64,000 nt of DNA from Carnegiea gigantea (lineage: Eukaryota > Streptophyta > Magnoliopsida > Caryophyllales > Cactaceae): contig JAKOGI010000360.1 in NCBI GenBank assembly GCA_029747015.1, forward strand, positions 354,001-418,000, given 5' to 3'. Under the pieces are notes generated by a model. It was given only the letters and a program-made list of their open reading frames with translations, searched no databases and had not been told where the DNA came from. A program made the translations under genes and the position numbers. Below, one piece after another: positions 47,370 to 60,269 of the stretch; within the stretch, counting starts at the first letter, position 1, and each line of letters opens with the position of its first letter.

Positions 47370-47647
47370 ACACTCTGCTCGGGTGTGGCTATGAGGTTGG
47401 TGAAGGGTCAGTCTCCAAACAGGGTCGTCGACCACCTTGACCACCTGTTTCTGGGCAACCTTCCATCAAACTTGAGGCTATTTTTGAGGACAATGCTCGC
47501 CTCAAGGATGAGCTCTCAGCTGTCAAGGCTGCTCTTGCTGAGGAGCAAGCCCTCTCCGCCAACCGCCATGAGGAATTGCTTGCCCTTCTCTCCACTCTTG
47601 CCCCCAGCATTCCTCCTCTGCAAACGAGACCACCCCCTGCAACCTGA
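47370..47647 (+). pseudogene. ORF3 3' fragment, copy 2
   Basis: Last 92 codons or so of element A ORF3 including the coiled coil (NARLKDELSAVKAALAEEQ), without a start. It carries a TGA in place of CGA near 47437-47439 (ACCACCTTGACC). The plus ORF 47385-47723 is a different, meaningless frame. Confidence 0.8.
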
Positions 47648-47946
47648 TTCTCTAGGCTGTTCTCTTGTCTCCTCCCATCTTTGTTTTTGGCATTGTATTG
47701 TTTTTAATGCAATATCTCCTTAATGATGCTTCTTGCACCTTATGCTCTATATTTCTTTTCTTGCATTCATACTGTTGTTTATGCTTTTTAATGATGCCAA
47801 AAGGGGGAATAAGACCATATGAATAAAACATATGACGTGCTCTATGACCTAGCACCTAGAGGATCCCTATCAGCATTAAACGTTGTTAAGCTTTTTAATT
47901 TTGTCAATATGGTCACTTGGTTTGTCATCATCAAAAAGGGGGAATT

Positions 47947-49420
47947 TGTTGATTATATTTAGTTTTGATGATAACAAATCCAAGAGTAACATATTTGTCT
48001 AAGTAATGTTGTTCCAAACAAGCTCTCCAAACAGGGCCTAATACACCGTTGTTCCTACACCGCTGTTTGTGATATTTTATTAACCTGGTGGCTAAATGTT
48101 GAGAACAAGTCTTAGGAACAGGTTCCGAGCTTCAGTGACACAAGATCAGCAAACAACACATATGGTTTAAGTCTTGAGGAACATTCAGCTACACAAGATC
48201 ACCCAAGGAATCAAGGTGACCAAGGTGTTTTGGAGCAGCATATTCACTCTTGACAAGACAACTAATTCTTACAAGGAGTCTTGGTTAATTTAGTTTTTAT
48301 CTTTTAGACTCTTGTTAATATGCCAATCTTGAAAGTATCATTTTTAGCACTTCTTGAAAACGGTTTTCGAAAAGTTGCTTTGGGACACCATTTCCAAACA
48401 ACCCTGCAAACAGGGTGCCTAGGGTGTTCTCAAAAATTACAGCAGCTACATCAGTCTTATCTGAAAATTTGCTTCGGTTGGCTGCCAGATCTAAAAAATT
48501 TGTTTTGAATTTTTAAAAAACAAAAAATTTACAAAACCGTTTTTGATAAAGATTTCACTTGAAAGATTCTTATCCCTTATTTTTAGGTCTTGATTGAATT
48601 TGGGATAAATCAAGATTTTATTCTTTTCAAGCTAGATTACTCGGCCAAGATATTTTAAGAAAATCTTCTCTCCTCTCTTAGCCGTTGGAAATCTTTGGTG
48701 AATCTTCTAAGCGACTAAAAATAGAGGATTTTCCCTATCTTTTGAAAAGAATAGCCGTTGGGTTGTGCGTTTAAATATTGAAATTCTCTCTCCCATTTGA
48801 CAATCCGGTTTTTACAAAGAAGTAAGAGATTCTTAGAGCTGAATTTCAAAGAGAAAAACCGTGAGAAGATTGTGCTTAACTGAGCTTTCAATTTCTTGGC
48901 ATAATAGGACTTCATTGTACCTTACATCTGCTTAAGTCAGAAGCACCCCAGTAAGGTGTTTTGTACCCCTGTTCTCAGAACAGAAAGTGAGTGAGTGTGT
49001 CCTCAGTCGTGTGGACTTTGGACGTGTCCTATCTGGTGAGATTGGACGTGGTGTAACCTGTCTTAGGGAAGAAGGTTACGTGGGTTACAAGTTGTAACAA
49101 GGAGTGTTGCTTTTGTAACGTTTTCAGCCCGTTAGTGAAGTGGTTAAATCCTACACGAGGTAGGTCGTGGTTTTTCACACCTCAGTTGGGCTAGAGGTGT
49201 TTTCCACGTAAAAATTGTGTGTGCTTTATTTCCGCATTTATTACTTTGAATTTCGCTACTGAATCAATTGAGAACAACCGCTACAAATAAGGCGTAAGGT
49301 TGTTTGTGATTTACAAACAATCTCTGCAATCAAGTGCTACGGTTGTTTGTCAATTATTAGGTAAAAATCGACCACCATAATTCACCCCCTCTTGTGGTTG
49401 TGTACTCTTGGAATTCAACA
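47947..49420 (+). mobile_element. Sirevirus A 3' LTR, copy 2
   Basis: 1474 bp copy of 41898-43370, followed by CCATT. Not an independent insertion: its flanks are those of copy 1. Confidence 0.9.
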
Positions 49421-51861
49421 CCATTCTTTAACATCGGTCACAAGTCATAACAAACTTCCTCCCTTGAAGAGAGTGGGCTAATAGAAGCCCATCTGAAGGA
49501 CTTTAGCAATGGTCTTTTCTAGACCAAAGTGTCAACTATAAGTTGAAGCATGAAAATGGTGAAGGACACTATGGACCTCATCCTCCAGAAAACATTTTCT
49601 ATAGATAACATCTCAACCACAACTTGTAGAGTAAAGGCTCATCCTACACATAATATTAGCGTTGATTAAGAACTTCTTCTCTATGGTTCTGACAACCGGG
49701 GGGAAATACTTTGCACACTTTATAATTCACCAAATCAGACTATCACTGAGTGGTTTGGTGAGAAATAACAAGGAGTTGGTCATATGAGAACGAATAATCT
49801 ATGGGACCTATTCCATCAGAATGGCCTTAAGACCCAAGAGGGGCAAATGATTAGCAGTCAATTCTCTAGCTCAGCCTTGTCACAAATCTCCAAATCAAAC
49901 TCTTGGAGAAGAAAATCCCATTGAATGGGGTGGGGCGTAGAGTCGGACTTCTTTTGAAGGTGCTTCAATGCGCATGATCACTAAACACAGTTACCTTAGA
50001 ATTAATCAGGTATGACCGAAATTTCTCTAAGGCAAACACAACTACTAGAAACTCCTTCTCAGTGGTAGCATAGTTCACTTAAGCCTCACCCAAAGTTTAG
50101 CTTGTATAGAAGATGTCGTATGACTTATTATCCTTCCTTTGCCCTAGAACAACCCCCAATGCATAGTCACTAGCATCACACATAACCTAAAAGGGCTAGG
50201 GCTTGCATTATGGAAGCCAAAATCAAAGCCTCTTTCAACCTGAGAAAAGCACTCAAACATTTCTCATTAAAGTCAAAAGGCATATCTTTAACAAGCAATT
50301 GGGTTGGATTTTGCTATTTTCAAAAAATGCTTTATGAACCGCTGGTGAAAACTGACAAGTCCAGGAAAACTTCTCACACCCTTCATAGAATTTGGTGGTG
50401 GTAATTTATTAATCACCTCTACCTTTGCTTTGTTTACTTCAGTGTCTTTATTGATAACAATATGCCCTAGGACTACCCCTTCTTAGACCATAAAATGGTA
50501 CTTTTCCCAATTCAAGACCGAATTCATGTCCTTACATCTTTCTAATAATTTGGACAAGTTATATAAGCAACGGTCAAAAGATGTACCATACACAAAAAAA
50601 TCATCCATGAAGACCTCCAAAATGTCCTTAATAAAATAAGAGAAAATGGTCATCATGCAATGTTAAAAGGTGGTAGGGGCATTGCATAGCCCAAAAATAA
50701 CATCCTTCTATATACAAATGCGAATACCTACCTAGGTAGCAAAAAAGGGAAAAATGGTCTCTTCTTGGTCCCTAGGGTGAATATGGATTTGGAAAAACCT
50801 CGAATACCAATCTAGGTAGCAAAAAAAGGAGTTGTTGACCAACCTTTTAAGCATTTGGTCAATAAAGAAAAGGGAAAAGTGGTCCTTACGGGTGGCCTTG
50901 TTTAACTTTCTATAGTCAATATGCATTTACCAACCTATGACTATGTTAGTAGGAACTAACTCATTATTCTCATTCATAACAACTACAATCCCCCTTTTCA
51001 TAGGCACAACATGGGTTAGGCGTATCGAATTACTATTACAAATAGGGTAGATAATGTTGGCGTTAAGCAATTTGAGCGTTTTCTTTTTGACCACCTCTTT
51101 CATGTTCTTTGGTGTTCAATTAAGGTGATATGGTCATCTTCTATTAAAATGCGATGCATACACACAAAAGTGTGAATTCTTTTAAGATCATCAATAGTAT
51201 ACCCTACTGCCTTACGATGCGATATAAGCACTCGAAGTAAAGAGCCAACTTGAAATGCACTCAGATTTACATTAACAATCATATGATATGTAGAATTAGG
51301 GCCAATAAATTCATACCTCAAATAAGAAAGGAGATGTTTTAGGTCTACCTTGGGGGCTCGTTTCTCATCAAAAGAGGGCTTATCATCATTCACTAGTTCT
51401 TCCACCTTGGCAAGGTTAGGTGGAACTTGTGGATAGGTTTCCAAAAATTGAGCACACATTGGTTCTTTGGGATTCTCATCCTTAATTGTACCATCATCCA
51501 GCATGCAATGCTCAAGAAGGTCATTAGAAATATGGTTAGTGACCTTGTCCCTCACTAAACTATTGACCACATTAACTCTATGACACTCATCAGAAATAGA
51601 AGGCGGAATAGAAGGCGATTTAGTAGCCTTGAACAACTTAAACTCCACATGGTCATCCCCACATCAAACAATAACTCACCACTTTTCATATTAATGCTGT
51701 ACTCGGCAGTGGCCAAGAAAGGCATCTCAAGAATGATTAGGGTATACGTATCATGCTCTATCTCAAGGATCATAAAGATAACTGGCACATACAAATCTCC
51801 TATATTAATTGGGATGCCCTCTAAAACACCCACAAGGTATTTTACAGAACGATCCACCTAG
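49421..51861 (-). pseudogene. Athila pol remnant, copy 2
   Basis: Copy of 43371-45811 shifted by 6050 bp and nearly identical; I noticed only a couple of differences (for example GGCGTATCG at about 51018 against GGCTTACCG). Same stops as copy 1. Confidence 0.85.
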
Positions 51862-52049
51862 TGCAGGGGGATGATAGCAGGTCTTATCTCTCCTAAGTTC
51901 AACTTTTCACACATGGAAAGGAGCATCAAGCTCACACTTGAGCCCAAATCACACACAATGCTCGATCAATGAACACATTACCTATCAAGCAAGAGATGGA
52001 AAAACTAACGAGATCCTTAAACTTAGTAGGAAGCTTATTTTGGATGGAA

Positions 52050-53419
52050 GCACTATACTCTTCAGCCAATGCCATAATCTCATGCTCTTTTAGCTTTCTT
52101 CTATTTGAAAAAAAATCTCCTTCAAAAGCTTAGCATAAGAGGACATTTGAGATAACACATCAGTTAACGGAATATTAATATAGAGTTGCTTTAAGACCTC
52201 TAAAAACTTCCCAAGTTGCAAATCAAGCTTAGCCTTAGCCATTCTTTGAGGGAAAGCAAAGGCAAAGTATAAGGTTTTGGGAAGTTTTTTTAAGGTGCTT
52301 AGGAAACTCATTGACAACATTCTCAACATTGTCATTCACATCGTTAGAGGGACTAGTCACATCGTTAGAGGGACTAGACGCATCTTTCTCAACGACATCA
52401 TCATCACACAAGTTCACACCAGTGCTACCTCTTTGGCCCCTCGAGTTGCTTACCTCCTCTTAAAATCATGGCATTACATTGCTTCATAAGGTTAGGCTCA
52501 GGCTTACTAGGAAGTTTACTAATGGTGTAGATGAAGAGCTAGCTTGTTGGGAAATTTGAGCTTTCAACATCTTATTGTGAATAGTAAGCACATCAATCTT
52601 GGAGGCTAATTGTTTAATATACTCATTTTGCTTTTGTTGCGCTATAAACATGCTCTCTATTATGGCCTCTGAGTTAGACTTTAGGAAGCTTGTTGTAGAA
52701 AAAAGACACCTTTGAAACCTAGGGGGTGGTTTAGCATTCATTTGAGGCACCAAACCATTAGGCTTAAATGAGATATCAGGATAATTCCTTCAACTCGGAT
52801 TATAAGCATTGGAATAACGATCATTAGTCAGTCTCGGGTTGAAGTTGTTGGTATAATTGACTTGGTCAATAGTACCTTGGGTAAAGGACTCCCGACTTAG
52901 CAATTCATAGTCAAATGGTCAATAAAACCACAAATTTCATATGAAGGGAGAGGGGGCACTTCAACTAGTAGCATTCATATTCAAATGGTCTAATCTTTGA
53001 GTCATAGCATTTTCTTTAGAAGAAAGTAAAGTAAGCATATCAACTTCTAGCTTGCCTTAAACATTCCAACCTTTTTACATCGACCTCTCTCATTGGACCA
53101 TTAATAATTATTGAGAGTCATCTCTTCAATCAAATTATAGCTTCCTCCTCCATCTTATTCATTAAGATGCCTTTTGTTACCGCATCAATGGTTGACCATA
53201 TGGGTTAAGTGATTTCAGTGCAGAAGGTTTGCATTATCATCCACTTTTGGAGTCTATAATGAGGGCATAACAGTAAAAAATCTTTGAACTGCTTCTAAGC
53301 CCCATAAAACGTCTCATCTTCTCTTTGAAGAAAGGGGGTAATTTGATTTCTTAAGTTTGTCGCCTTGCTAAGTGTGAAGAATTCAGCAAGAAATGTCCTA
53401 ATGAGCTCTTACCAACTAG
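52050..53419 (-). pseudogene. Athila gag remnant, copy 2
   Basis: Copy of 46000-47369, including the 21-bp doubling. N-terminus cut at the second junction. Confidence 0.8.
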
Positions 53420-53697
53420 ACACTCTGCTCGGGTGTGGCTATGAGGTTGGTGAAGGGTCAGTCTCCAAACAGGGTCGTCGACCACCTTGACCACCTGTTT
53501 CTGGGCAACCTTCCATCAAACTTGAGGCTATTTTTGAGGACAATGCTCGCCTCAAGGATGAGCTCTCAGCTGTCAAGGCTGCTCTTGCTGAGGAGCAAGC
53601 CCTCTCCGCCAAACGCCATGAGGAATTGCTTGCCCTTCTCTCCACTCTTGCCCCCAGCATTCCTCCTCTGCAAACGAGACCACCCCCTGCAACCTGA
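53420..53697 (+). pseudogene. ORF3 3' fragment, copy 3
   Basis: Same as copy 2, with the same CGA to TGA change. It lacks copy 2's private AACCGCC variant. Confidence 0.8.
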
Positions 53698-53997
53698 TTC
53701 TCTAGGCTGTTCTCTTGTCTCCTCCCATCTTTGTTTTTGGCATTGTATTGTTTTTAATGCAATATCTCCTTAATGATGCTTCTTGCACCTTATGCTCTAT
53801 ATTTCTTTTCTTGCATTCATACTGTTGTTTATGCTTTTTAATGATGCCAAAAGGGGGAATAAGACCATATGAATAAAACCATATGACGTGCTCTATGACC
53901 TAGCACCTAGAGGATCCCTATCAGCATTAAACGTTGTTAAGCTTTTTAATTTTGTCAATATGGTCACTTGGTTTGTCATCATCAAAAAGGGGGAATT

Positions 53998-55472
53998 TGT
54001 TGATTATATTTAGTTTTGATGATAACAAATCCAAGAGTAACATATTTGTCTAAGTAATGTTGTTCCAAACAAGCTCTCCAAACAGGGCCTAATACACCGT
54101 TGTTCCTACACCGCTGTTTGTGATATTTTATTAACCTGGTGGCTAAATGTTGAGAACAAGTCTTAGGAACAGGTTCCGAGCTTCAGTGACACAAGATCAG
54201 CAAACAACACATATGGTTTAAGTCTTGAGGAACATTCAGCTACACAAGATCACCCAAGGAATCAAGGTGACCAAGGTGTTTTGGAGCAGCATATTCACTC
54301 TTGACAAGACAACTAATTCTTACAAGGAGTCTTGGTTAATTTAGTTTTTATCTTTTAGACTCTTGTTAATATGCCAATCTTGAAAGTATCATTTTTAGCA
54401 CTTCTTGAAAACGGTTTTCGAAAAGTTGCTTTGGGACACCATTTCCAAACAACCCTGCAAACAGGGTGCCTAGGGTGTTCTCAAAAATTACAGCAGCTAC
54501 ATCAGTCTTATCTGAAAATTTGCTTCGGTTGGCTGCCAGATCTAAAAAATTTGTTTTGAATTTTTAAAAAACAAAAAATTTACAAAACCGTTTTTGATAA
54601 AGATTTCACTTGAAAGATTCTTATCCCTTATTTTTAGGTCTTGATTGAATTTGGGATAAATCAAGATTTTATTCTTTTCAAGCTAGATTACTCGGCCAAG
54701 ATATTTTAAGAAAATCTTCTCTCCTCTCTTAGCCGTTGGAAATCTTTGGTGAATCTTCTAAGCGACTAAAAATAGAGGATTTTCCCTATCTTTTGAAAAG
54801 AATAGCCGTTGGGTTGTGCGTTTAAATATTGAAATTCTCTCTCCCATTTGACAATCCGGTTTTTACAAAGAAGTAAGAGATTTTTAGAGCTGAATTTCAA
54901 AGAGAAAAACCGTGAGAAGATTGTGCTTAACTGAGCTTTCAATTTCTTGGCATAATAGGACTTCATTGTACCTTACATCTGCTTAAGTCAGAAGCACCCC
55001 AGTAAGGTGTTTTGTACCCCTGTTCTCAGAACAGAAAGTGAGTGAGTGTGTCCTCAGTCGTGTGGACTTTGGACGTGTCCTATCTGGTGAGATTGGACGT
55101 GGTGTAACCTATCTTAGGGAAGAAGGTTACGTGGGTTACAAGTTGTAACAAGGAGTGTTGCTTTTGTAACGTTTTCAGCCCGTTAGTGAAGTGGTTAAAT
55201 CCTACACGAGGTAGGTCGTGGTTTTTCACACCTCAGTTGGGCTAAAGGTGTTTTCCACGTAAAAATTGTGTGTGCTTTATTTCCGCATTTATTACTTTGA
55301 ATTTCGCTACTGAATCAATTGAGAACAACCGCTACAAACAAGGCGTAAGGTTGTTTGTGATTTACAAACCATCTCTGCAATCAAGTGCTACGGTTGTTTG
55401 TCAATTATTAGGCAAAAATCGACCACCACAATTCACCCCCCTCTTGTGGTTGTGTACTCTTGGAATTCAACA
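53998..55472 (+). mobile_element. Sirevirus A 3' LTR, copy 3
   Basis: 1475 bp, followed by CCATT. Its right part is closer to the 5' LTR at 21990 (CTACAAACAAGG, CACCACAATTCACCCCC) than copies 1 and 2 are. Confidence 0.9.
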
Positions 55473-57913
55473 CCATTCTTTAACATCGGTCACAAGTCAT
55501 AACAAACTTCCTCCCTTGAAGAGAGTGGGCTAATAGAAGCCCATCTGAAGGACTTTAGCAATGGTCTTTTCTAGACCAAAGTGTCAACTATAAGTTGAAG
55601 CATGAAAATGGTGAAGGACACTATGGACCTCATCCTCCAGAAAACATTTTCTATAGATAACATCTCAACCACAACTTGTAGAGTAAAGGCTCATTCTACA
55701 CATAATATTAGCGTTGACTAAGAACTTCTTCTCTATGGTTTTGACAACCGGGGGGAAATACTTTGCACACTTTATAATTCACCAAATCAGACTATCACTG
55801 AGTGGTTTGGTGAGAAATAACAAGGAGTTGGTCATATGAGAACGAATAATCTATGGGACCTATTCCATCAGAATGGCCTTAAGACCCAAGAGGGGCAAAT
55901 GATCAGCAGCCAATTCTCTAGCTCAGCCTTGTCACAAATCTCCAAATCAAACTCTTGGAGAAGAAAATCCCATTGAATGGGGTGGGGCGTAGAGTCGGAC
56001 TTCTTCTGAAGGTGCTTCAATGCGCATGATCACTAAACACAGTTACCTTAGAATTAATCAGGTATGACCGAAATTTCTCTAAGGCAAACACAGCTACTAG
56101 AAACTCCTTCTCAGTGGTGGCATAGTTCACTTAAGCCTCACCCAAAGTTTGGCTTGTATAGAAGATGTCGTATGACTTATTATCCTTCCTTTGCCCTAGA
56201 ACAACCCCCAATGCATAGTCACTAGCATCACACATAACCTAAAAGGGCTAGGGCTTGCATTATGGAAGCCAAAATCAAAGCCTCTTTCAACCTGAGAAAA
56301 GCACTCAAACATTTCTCATTAAAGTCAAAAGGCATATCTTTAACAAGCAATTGGGTTGGATTTTGCTATTTTCAAAAAATGCTTTATGAACCGCTAGTGA
56401 AAACTGACAAGTCCAAGAAAACTTCTCACACCCTTCATAGAATTTGGTGGTGGTAATTTATTAATCACCTCTACCTTTGCTTTGTTTACTTCAGTGTCTT
56501 TATTGATAACAATATGCCCTAGGACTACCCCTTCTTAGACCATAAAATGGTACTTTTCCCAATTCAAGACCGAATTCATGTCCTTACATCTTTCTAATAA
56601 TTTGGACAAGTTATATAAGCAACGGTCAAAAGATGTACCATACACAAAAAAATCATCCATGAAGACCTCCAAAATGTCCTTAATAAAATAAGAGAAAATG
56701 GTCATCATGCAATGTTAAAAGGTGGTAGGGGCATTGCATAGCCCAAAAATAACATCCTTCTATATGCAAATGCGAATACCTACCTAGGTAGCAAAAAAGG
56801 GAAAAATGGTCTCTTCTTGGTCCCTAGGGTGAATATGGATTTGGAAAAACCTCGAATACCAATCTAGGTAGCAAAAAAAGGAGTTGTTGACCAACCTTTT
56901 AAGCATTTGGTCAATAAAGAAAAGGGAAAAGTGGTCCTTACGGGTGGCCTTGTTTAACTTTCTATAGTCAATATGCATTTACCAACCTATGACTATGTTA
57001 GTAGGAACTAACTCATTATTCTCATTCATAACAACTACAATCCCCCTTTTCATAGGCACAACATGGGTTAGGCGTACCGAATTACTATTACAAATAGGGT
57101 AGATAATGTTGGTGTTAAGCAATTTGAGCGTTTTCTTTTTGACCACCTCTTTCATGTTCTTTGGTGTTCAATTAAGGTGATATGGTCATCTTCTATTAAA
57201 ATGCGATGCATACACACGAAAGTGTGAATTCTTTTAAGATCATCAATAGTATACCTTATTGCCTTACGATGCGATATAAGCACTCGAAGTAAAGAGCCAA
57301 TTTGAAATGCACTCAGATTTACATTAACAATCATATGATATGTAGAATTAGGGCCAATAAATTCATACCTCAAATAAGAAAGGAGATGTTTTAGGTCTAC
57401 CTTGGGGGCTTGTTTCTCATCAAAAGAGGGCTTATCATCATTCACTAGTTCTTCCACCTTGGCAAGGTTAGGTGAAACTTGTGGATAGGTTTCCAAAAAT
57501 TGAGCACACATTGGTTCTTTGGGATTCTCGTCCTTAATTGTACCATCATTCAGCATGCAATGCTCAAGAAGGTCATTAGAAATATGGTTAGTGACCTTGT
57601 CCCTCACTAAACTATTGACCACATTAACTCTATGACACTCATCAGAAATAGAAGGCGGAATAGAAGGCGATTTAGTAGCCTTGAACAACTTAAACTCCAC
57701 ATGGTCATCCCTACATCAAACAATAACTCACCACTTTTCATATTAATGCTGTACTCGGCAGTGGCCAAGAAAGGCATCTCAAGAATGATTAGGGTATACG
57801 TATCATGCTCTATCTCAAGGATCATAAAGATAACTGGCACATACAAATCTCCTATATTAATTGGGATGCCCTCTAAAACACCCACAGGGTATTTTACAGA
57901 ACGATCCACCTAG
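55473..57913 (-). pseudogene. Athila pol remnant, copy 3
   Basis: Same domains as copy 1 but with many more differences from copies 1 and 2 than they have from each other (for example ATACCTTATTGCC near 57250 and GAGCCAATTTG near 57295). Confidence 0.85.
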
Positions 57914-58109
57914 TGTAGGGGGATGATAGTAGGTCTTATCTCTCCTAAGTTCAACTTTTCACACATGGAAAGGAGCATCAAGCTCACACTTGAGCCCAAA
58001 TCACACACAATGCTCAATCAATGAACACATTACCTATCAAGCAAGAGATGGAAAAACTAACGAGATCCTTAAACTTAGTAGGAAGCTTACTTTGGATGGA
58101 AGCACTATA

Positions 58110-59760
58110 CTCTTCAGCCAATGCCATAATCTCATGCTCTTTTAGCTTTCTTCTATTTGAAAAAAAATCTCCTTCAAAAGCTTAGCATAAGAGGACATTT
58201 GAGATAACACATCAGTTAACGGAATATTAATGTAGAGTTGCATTAAGACCTCTAAAAACTTCCCAAGTTGCAAATCAAGCTTAGCCTTAGCCATTCTTTG
58301 AGGGAAAGCAAAGGCAAAGTATAAGGTTTTGGGAAGTTTTTTTAAGGTGCTTAGGAAACTCATTGACAACATTCTCAACATTGTCATTCACATCGTTAGA
58401 GGGACTAGACACATCTTTCTCAACGACATCATCGTCACACAAGTTCACACCAATGCTACCTCTTTGGCCCCTCGAGTTGCTTACCTCCTCTTAAAATCAT
58501 GGCATTACATTGCTTCATAAGGTTAGGCTCAGGCTTACTAGGAAGTTTACTAATGGTGTAGATCAAGAGCTAGCTTGTTGGGAAATTTGAGCTTTCAACA
58601 TCTTATTGTGAGTAGTAAGCACATCAACCTTGGAGGCTAATTGTTTAATATACTCATTTTGCTTTTGTTGCGCTATAAACATGCTCTCTATTATGGCCTC
58701 TGAGTTAGACTTTAGGAAGCTTGTTGTAGAAAAAGACACCTTTGAAACCTAGGGGGTGGTTTAGCATTCATTTGAGGCACCAAACCATTAGGCTTAAATG
58801 AGATATCAGGATAATTCCTTCAACTCAGACTATAAGCATTGGAATAATGATCATTAGTCAGTCTCGGGTTGAAGTTGTTGGTATAATTGACTTGGTCAAT
58901 AGTACCTTGGGTAAAGGACTCCCGACTTAGCAATTCATAGCCAAATGGTCAATAAAACCACAAATTTCATATGAAGGGAGAGGGGGCACTTCAACTAGTA
59001 GCATTCATATTCAAATGGTCTAATCTTTGAGTCATAGCATTTTCTTTAGAAGAAAGTAAAGTAAGCATATCAACTTCTAACTTGCCTTAAACATTCCAAC
59101 CTTTTTACGTCGACCTCTCTCATTGGACCATTAATAATTATTAAGAGTCATCTCTTCAATCAAATTATAGCTTCCTCCTCCATCTTGTTCATTAAGATGC
59201 CTTTTGTTACCGCATCAATGGTTGACCATATGGGTTAAGTGATTCCAGTGTAGAAGGTTTGCATTATCATCCACTTTTGGAGTCTATAATGAGGGCATAA
59301 CAGTAAAAAATCTTTGAACTACTTCTAAGCCCCATAGAACGTCTCATCTTCTCTTTGAACAAAGGGGGTAATTTGATTTCTTAAGTTTGTTGCCTTGCTA
59401 AGTGTGAAGAATTTAGCAAGAAATGTCCTAATGAGCTCTTACCAACTAGTCACTGACCCAATAGGCAATGTATGGAGCTATACTCGTGCCTTTTCCTTGA
59501 GTGAAAAAGGAAATAAGTGAAGGTGGATGACATCAGTAGAGACTCTATTCAGTTTTAAAGTATCACACACCTCTAAAAAGATCGAGACATGTAAGTTAGG
59601 ATCCTCCATTGGGACACCACCAAATTGTCCTTGTTACACCATGGAGATGAAGGGCAGCTTGAGCTTAAAGTTAAGAACTTCCACATTAATATTGGTAGTA
59701 CTAGATGTGATGCATTAGAACCCCAGGATGATGAAATCCCAGAGTGTTCTTCTTTGATCT
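58110..59760 (-). pseudogene. Athila gag remnant, copy 3, with N-terminal part
   Basis: Contains the same gag motifs as the other copies. As the outermost copy it also keeps the upstream part (59450-59760), which reads EDPNLHVSIFLEVCDTLK, HLHLFPFSLKEKARV and LPIGSVTSW across one or two stops. This is the Athila capsid start. Decayed. Confidence 0.8.
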
Positions 59761-60015
59761 CTTACTCCATCGGCTATCTTAGATGATGCCTCTTAGGCCT
59801 TGCACTTTTATCTCTCTAACCTTTATTTCTTCCTCGTTAAACAAAAAGTCCTTTCTATCTTTGGATTGGGTTCATATACTTCGCTTAAAAGGGGAAAGAT
59901 CCTGCAACAAACACTATCAGAGCAAATAAAAAATTACCCAAAAAAAGATTAGTCAATCTTTTAAGGACTAACTCAATATTTTCCAAACTTGGCCCCTACT
60001 ATGGTTTCAAAAACT
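59761..60015 (-). mobile_element. Athila leader and degraded primer-binding site
   Basis: Leader between gag and the 5' LTR. Next to the LTR edge the minus strand reads AGTTTTTGAAACCATAGTAG followed by GGG. This could be a decayed form of the TTTTTGGCGCCGTTGCCGGGG-type tRNA-Asp primer site that Athila uses. The match is poor, so the identification rests mainly on position. Confidence 0.45.
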
Positions 60016-60262
60016 TGACATACACCATAGCACATGGGTGTTGTAGTTTAGACTACAGGGACCAATGCAATCTATCGAGTTTTATCCTTCCAAAATGCTG
60101 AGCAAAATAAGTTATCGAATGGATTGTTTGTCTAAACTAGACGTGCTCTATGTAACAAAATAGGATATTTATCAATGAAAAACATCTAAGGATTTGTTTT
60201 TTGCCTTTGAGTGAGATCTATGAAGGGAGCATATGCTTTTCTCTAATTGAAGGGAGCATGTG
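60016..60262 (-). mobile_element. Truncated 5' LTR of the minus-strand Athila
   Basis: Aligns with 16042-16300 of the 3' LTR: GTTGTAGTTTAGA, CCTTCCAAAATGCT, AGCAAAATAAGTTATCGAAT and AAGGATTTGTTTT are shared in order. It stops after a doubled GAAGGGAGCAT.TGCTTTTCTC (60221-60263), beyond which unrelated DNA begins. About 1 kb of LTR is missing. Confidence 0.75.
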
Positions 60263-60269
60263 CTTTTCT

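Larger units (their letters stand above)
47370..53419. repeat. Tandem triplication, copy 2 (6050 bp, hybrid)
   Basis: The same unit, exactly 6050 bp after copy 1. Left of about 48550 its shared variants match copy 3; right of about 49288 they match copy 1. Confidence 0.95.
53420..59449. repeat. Tandem triplication, copy 3 (6030 bp)
   Basis: Starts at the same ORF3 position; ends at ACCAACTAG followed by TCACTGACCC, the native Athila gag continuation. It is about 20 bp shorter than the others, mainly because it lacks the 21-bp doubling in gag. Confidence 0.95.
16042..60262 (-). mobile_element. Athila-type Ty3/gypsy element, split by nested insertions
   Basis: A minus-strand Athila runs from its 5' LTR (60016-60262, truncated) through gag, protease, RT, RNase H and the integrase zinc finger. 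It is interrupted at 43371/21989 by Sirevirus A and continues with integrase, the GC-rich island and an env-position ORF to the 3' LTR at 16042-17311. The two LTRs match over about 245 bp next to TGACACACATCGCAAG / TGACATACACCATAG. Part of the element (IN to gag) is present three times owing to a later tandem triplication. It is older than the Sireviruses, because every ORF is decayed. Confidence 0.8.

Noticed and set aside
51580..51861. Plus-strand ORF repeated at 45530, 51580 and 57632
   Set aside because: Opposite-strand shadow of the Athila protease region, preserved only by the triplication.
43370..55477. Three LTRs each followed by CCATT could be three independent insertions at the same site
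   Set aside because: The sequence on both sides is also repeated with exact 6050-bp spacing, so they are copies of one insertion.
41320..59449. CRISPR-like or satellite array
   Set aside because: Units are 6 kb transposon chimaeras, not short spaced repeats; only three copies.
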